The position numbers and the translations under genes are program-made. A DNA stretch of 12,391 bases from Hamiltosporidium magnivora. Its lineage: Eukaryota > Microsporidia > Dubosqiidae. The stretch is from contig PITI01000440.1 of NCBI GenBank assembly GCA_004325065.1, positions 1 through 12,391 on the forward strand, written 5' to 3'. Positions 8,802 through 12,391 of the stretch are shown in pieces. Within the stretch, counting starts at the first letter, position 1. The number at the start of each line of letters is the position of its first letter. Under the pieces are notes generated by a model. It made no database searches. It was not told where the DNA came from and saw only the letters and a list, made by a program, of their open reading frames with translations.

Positions 8802-9050
8802 ATGTGTATGAAAATAAATTTTTTGTATTTTATATTTTACATCATTTTATCATTTTGCAAAAAAGAACATAGACTCAATATTATAAACAAATTAAAGGCG
8901 GCACCTGAAGATATTCCTGTAAGTAGAAGTAGATTATTTGGAGGTATGCTAGAAGTGGGCTCGAAACCTTTTACATCGCCTTATGATCCATTAAGCACGG
9001 GTCCTTATGCTCATGGTGGATATTATCTTCCAGGTTCAGCTTTTCCCTAA
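8802..9050 (+). CDS. Small secreted-type protein, family member 3
   Basis: Unrecognised family, 82 residues. A hydrophobic N-terminus (residues 6-19) is followed by a Lys/Asn/Leu linker. The family core appears as PED at 35-37, SRSRLF at 41-46 and KPFTSPYDPL at 55-64, and the tail is rich in Gly, Tyr, Ser and Pro. It is the most diverged intact member (GLGPKP is here EVGSKP) but keeps the exact core spacing. ATGs at 8802 and 8808 are both in frame; the second aligns with the inner methionine of members 1 and 2. An out-of-frame ATG at 8792 lies only 4 nt past the TATA-type box and is probably not transcribed. AATAAAGTCTA lies at 9062-9072. Function unknown. Confidence 0.8.
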   Translation: MCMKINFLYFIFYIILSFCKKEHRLNIINKLKAAPEDIPVSRSRLFGGMLEVGSKPFTSPYDPLSTGPYAHGGYYLPGSAFP

Positions 9051-9061
9051 TCTCAACAAAA

Positions 9062-9067
9062 AATAAA
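9062..9067 (+). terminator. AATAAA polyadenylation signal, member 3
   Basis: AATAAA lies 11 bases after the stop and is followed by GTCTA as in member 2. Confidence 0.55.
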
Positions 9068-9287
9068 GTCTAAGTAACAAATTTCTTAAATTTTAAAAAA
9101 TCTTAGCTTAGTCAAGTTTTATTATTAAAAATTAAATAAATTAAAAACATGTTTCTAGATAACTGTTTCATCATTCATAAGTTTCATTCGGTCTAGAAAA
9201 ATATTAATAATATTTTATATAAAATAAAGAATATATGAGAACATATTTATTCCAATATTCCTTTTTTCGACTAGAATGAAATCAAAA

Positions 9288-9318
9288 GATGAAATTAGTT
9301 TCAAAATTAAATATAAAT
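9288..9318 (+). promoter_or_regulatory. Secreted-family promoter module, copy 4 (upstream of broken member)
   Basis: GATGA at 9288-9292 (GATAA with one change), GTTTCAAAA at 9298-9306, and AAATATAAAT at 9309-9318. The 10 and 11 bp spacings match copies 1 and 2 exactly. The module is nearly intact although the gene behind it is broken. Confidence 0.75.
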
Positions 9319-9339
9319 TTAAAATTAACAAAATATATT

Positions 9340-9591
9340 ATTTTTAGAGTGAAAATATCATGGTATTTTATATTTTATATTGCATTTACATTCTGCAACA
9401 AATATTATAGGGCTTCGAGAAATGCGAATAGTTTAAAAGAGAACCCAGAATATATTCCAAACGGTAGGAGTCAATTGTTTGGAAGTATGTTGGTTTAGGC
9501 TCAAGAAAGGTAGTCTCGCCTTACGAAACTTCAACAATTGATCCATATGGCATGGGGGGGATATCCTCATACGGGTTTGGGTTTTTCATGA
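9340..9591 (+). pseudogene. Broken family member 4
   Basis: This aligns with members 1-3 from the start region to the stop but is disrupted. Both family start codons are gone: ATT at 9340 and GTG at 9349 stand where member 2 has ATGs. The hydrophobic segment and the PEY and GRSQLF core (Glu-Asp changed to Glu-Tyr) remain. The frame then shifts near 9490-9495 by an apparent one-base loss, giving a stop at 9496-9498. Later similarity (SPYE, and a Gly/Tyr-rich tail) is in another frame until the seven-G run at 9554-9560. One extra base there returns the reading to the family frame, ending in TGA at 9589-9591. AATAAA follows at 9600-9605. An ATG at 9289 is in frame but lies inside the promoter module. 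It is most likely a recent pseudogene; sequencing error in the G-run is an alternative for one lesion only. Confidence 0.8.
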
Positions 9592-9605
9592 TTTATAGCA
9601 ATAAA

Positions 9606-10439
9606 GCTCATGTTTGATTTTACATGTTTGGAATATATTATTAAATTTTCATCGTATTTTTAAAAAACCTTTTTGTCTTTGTTCAATTGAATTTTGTTGC
9701 TTCATACATGACTTTTTTTGATTAAAACACTTATTCAAATTGGAAAAAGCTATATTTGACCAAAAACGATCGAACCTTAAAAATTAAAAAAATAGACTAC
9801 GAAACCCTAAAATATATAGATAAATTTAAATTACAAAACCATAAACAAATTTTTTAACCAAAATATGAAAACTTTAAAAGAATATTAAAGATATTTACTA
9901 TTTGAAATATAATAGAATAAGAATATATTTAAGGAGCAAATTATATTGTGATTTTTCAAACTGATAAAAAGTATTTTGTATGTGTAAAAATCCAGAAAAC
10001 GTAAAAAATCTTTTAATAATTTAATATTGTTGTTTCGAATCATATTAAGGTACATTACTAATGGATATTTAATATAAATTTTGATTTAACTCTGTTTATT
10101 TACTAAAGTTAGAAAAATTAAATATTAAAAATTTTTAAATTAATTGAGTAATTCAGCAAGATGGTTGTAACTCTTTGACAATCTTTCAAAATAAATTTGC
10201 TTGATATTTCAAAAAAAATTATATTTTATTTTTAATCCATATGTGACTGTTGTTTTTACAAAAAGCAAAGAATTTTAGATCCGATTTATTTCCCGATTGT
10301 TTTCATTTAGTTTACCCAAGTTTTTACTCCTTTTTTATTATATCAATTATTTAAAGTGAATCATTTTCTAGATTTTAAGTATATGAATTTATTCCTTTTA
10401 TTTTATCCATCTATATTACATTAACTTTACCGTTTGTTC
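9606..10439. other. AT-rich stretch with no gene recognised
   Basis: No ATG-initiated open frame of note, no promoter module, no family core motif and no repeat copy. It separates the secreted-protein cluster from the retrotransposon relic. Confidence 0.55.
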
Positions 10440-11806
10440 AATCGAGACCTTCTAACTCATTGGTACACATATATAGTAGTGGCATGAATTGCTCTTCTCT
10501 CTCAGCTTCTTATATGACGTCATATGACGCTTTTTCGCAGCCCGATCGATATTTTTATAATTTAATCTTCCGTCGATCAAATAAAGATTTAAAACTGTTT
10601 TTGAGTAAGATCGCTCAAATTTCAGGCCAGTTTTAATGCTCATATTTAGATTTTGAGATTGCATTTGGTTTATCCCCCCCCCTAAACCATCCCCGGTCCG
10701 AACATATGTAATTATATCTATATTTAACTTATAAATAAAATTCATTGCATTGAAAATAATTCGTACTACCTTAGCTATCTCGTTAGTGCGGTCTACAAAG
10801 AATCAAATAAGGTTTATTCCGTTTTCAATTAGTATATTCATATTCAGTTTCCTATTCAAAATACAAATTACTGATCCGATATCAGGATATTTGACATCGA
10901 TTTTTATGTTAGTGTTGCCTCTTATTCCGTACCAGTCTTATAAGATTTCACATGCAGAATTACTTTATTTTTTTTACTTACGTGAAGTTATGTGGTTAAA
11001 AAAATGTATGTGTTTAACTAAGACATCGTTTTGAAGTCTTTTTTTACACAGATCTGGAATTTTTTAACACCTAATCGTCAAATGCTCATCCGATTTTCAA
11101 GAGCTTTTACAGCATTGACATTTCACCCTGTAGCTCGAAATATATTTTTATCTTATATGTAATAGCCAACTCGCTCGTAATGAGGCCTGATGTAACCTTT
11201 AACATGCCAATTCTAAGCATCACCATCAGCTACCAAATCCTTTTTTTGGCATTATATAGCTTTAAATGTAATTTTCTGATTTCTATTTCGATATTTAAAT
11301 TGTCTAATTTATTTATTTTGAAAAATTTCTCTCTTCTTAAACCTTTCTAATGTATATTTTGCGGAACCTAAGATTTTATAGTTGCGGGCATGTTTCATTA
11401 TGATTTAGATCGCCAATTTTGTTTTTTATATGATAGATATTTATTCTCAAGCAATCAAAGAATTGCAAAATCATGTGTTCACTTGCTGCTCGCCACAATG
11501 AAAATTTCTTAGAATTTCTGACAAAAGTGCAGATAGGCGCTTTCTTATAACCTAGTCTGTATTGTCTTATTTTTCACTTAACGACATATATCTTGGCTTC
11601 TAACTCGAAGAGATTAGCGCCTAAAGCGCGATTATTCCTATCCGATGATTAAAAAACGATATCGGATGTCTAAAAATTGCAGGAATTGATTTGGCAAAAA
11701 AAGTTCTCTAAGTTAAAGTAAATTAATTTTAACTTCCGTGTATGTACCTCATGTTTTTTTTTCTATCTTCTAATATTTCCAAATGTTTAAATAGTTGCCT
11801 TCTTCT
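10440..11806 (-). mobile_element. Relic of a non-LTR retrotransposon with restriction-like endonuclease (R2/R4/Dong-like)
   Basis: Read on the minus strand, several open pieces line up in the order of this element class. 11639-11376 contains KIRQYRLGYKK and VRNSKKFS, resembling the basic region before the reverse transcriptase. 11220-11107 contains LKVTSGLITSELAITYKI, like the L-K-x-x-T-x-x-L-I helix after it. One frame from about 11129 to 10452 then carries a CCHC knuckle (Cys 11120, Cys 11114, His 11084, Cys 11069) followed by R...V-x-K-x-IH, and an endonuclease region with YPDIG (Pro-Asp at 10886-10881), a Glu at 10826 in ILIENGI, and ITYVRTGDGLG. That frame has six stop codons. Only about 160 bases lie between the pre-RT and post-RT pieces, so the reverse transcriptase domain (usually some 250 residues) is missing. 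A further possible N-terminal scrap, RRRQLFKHLEILEDRKK, starts at 11806. The class assignment is inferred from remembered family patterns. Confidence 0.68.
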
Positions 11807-12240
11807 ATAAAAATAGCAGGCTTCATAACACGTATTGTAAGTAGCTGTTTTTTTAATTCTAAGTTTACCCTGAACAAGAAGATTTTACTTAATTCTTTAT
11901 ATCGGCTAGATTATCCCTACTCACCGCAGAAAACTTAAGATAAATAATTAAAATGGTTATTGGTTATGTGGAAACTCGTATTAGAAAACGCTGCCAACCT
12001 TTATATTTCAATTCTAGGTTCGGCTCGCCAGATGGATATATAACATGTATAAAAAAGGCAATAAACTATCTTTCCTTAGAATGCTTTTGAGTATTATTTA
12101 AGGGTTTCCGGTCTTAAGATAAAGAAATTTTGGATTATGATAGTATATTATCTGTGAGTTAAAAGATTTTTTAGCCTGGCTTGCCTCTCAAATTTTTTTT
12201 TAAATTTCAATAATTATATAATTCATAACGTTATGTAGAA
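11807..12240. other. Stretch between the retrotransposon relic and repeat copy 3, nothing identified
   Basis: No open frame of note. The base composition is similar to the relic and it may contain its unrecognisable 5' part. Confidence 0.4.
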
Positions 12241-12391
12241 AGAAGATAACACACATAAAAAACTTTCTGCTTGGCAATGAGTGTGTGAAACTGTTGTGAG
12301 ATCATTGTTTGGATTTTTGGTGGGACAAACCACCCTATATCTTCGGTCGTTCCATGGGAGTTGTTATGCGGAGAAGAGGTCTAAGAAATGG
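12241..12391. repeat. Dispersed repeat, copy 3 of 3, running off the window end
   Basis: Shares TTGGCAATGAGT (12271-12282), an upstream ACACACATAAAAAAC block, a GACAAACCACCCTATATCT block, and CATGGGAGTTG (12353-12363) with copy 1. Relative to copy 1 about 50 bases are missing just before CATGGGAGTTG. The repeat may continue past the end of the window. Confidence 0.68.

Noticed and set aside
10750..11034. 94-codon plus-strand hydrophobic open frame
   Set aside because: It starts with TTG and lies antisense to the endonuclease region of the retrotransposon relic, which explains the open reading better.
12271..12300. Possible hammerhead ribozyme in the repeat (ATGAG followed by GAAAC)
   Set aside because: The essential CTGATGAG core is not present (the sequence reads GCAATGAG), and no three-helix arrangement could be drawn.

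Overview
The window looks like nuclear DNA from an AT-rich, gene-poor microsporidian, or a close relative with similarly compacted genes. This is an inference. The intact genes are short and intronless. A CCC-type motif sits just upstream of two start codons, and AATAAA lies within about 25 nt of the stop codons. The recognisable housekeeping gene is a very short version of a conserved eukaryotic membrane enzyme. Long gene-free stretches and decayed transposon sequence suggest a large microsporidian genome rather than a minimal one. No rRNA, tRNA, CRISPR array or bacterial-type operon was seen.

Layout: 1-660 holds one copy of a dispersed repeat (about 197-352) next to a decayed coding-like patch on the minus strand. 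661-2430 is AT-rich DNA with nothing recognisable. 2496-3089 (+) encodes a minimal isoprenylcysteine carboxyl methyltransferase (ICMT/Ste14). 3372-3614 (-) is an 80-codon hypothetical gene convergent with it. 3941-4064 is a second repeat copy. 5240-9605 holds the most distinctive feature: four same-strand paralogues of about 80 residues, three intact (5305-5547, 7755-8003, 8802-9050) and one broken (9340-9591). Each intact copy has a signal-peptide-like N-terminus, an ungapped core from Glu-Asp through Arg-Ser to Pro-Tyr, and a Gly/Tyr/Pro/Ser-rich tail. All four copies carry the same upstream elements: GATAA, then GTTTCA exactly 10 bp later, then a TATAAATA-type box, followed by a start codon about 20-30 nt on. 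I do not recognise this family.

9606-10440 holds nothing recognisable. About 10440-11806 (-) is a stop-riddled relic of a non-LTR retrotransposon of the restriction-like-endonuclease (R2/R4/Dong-like) type. A CCHC knuckle and a PD...E endonuclease region are still visible, but there is no room for the reverse transcriptase domain. A third repeat copy begins at about 12241 and runs off the window end.

Together this is an accessory region. One prenyl-protein maturation gene lies beside a locally duplicating, co-regulated family of presumed secreted proteins, flanked by dead mobile elements. The secreted family with its fixed promoter spacing is the best candidate for an undescribed system.
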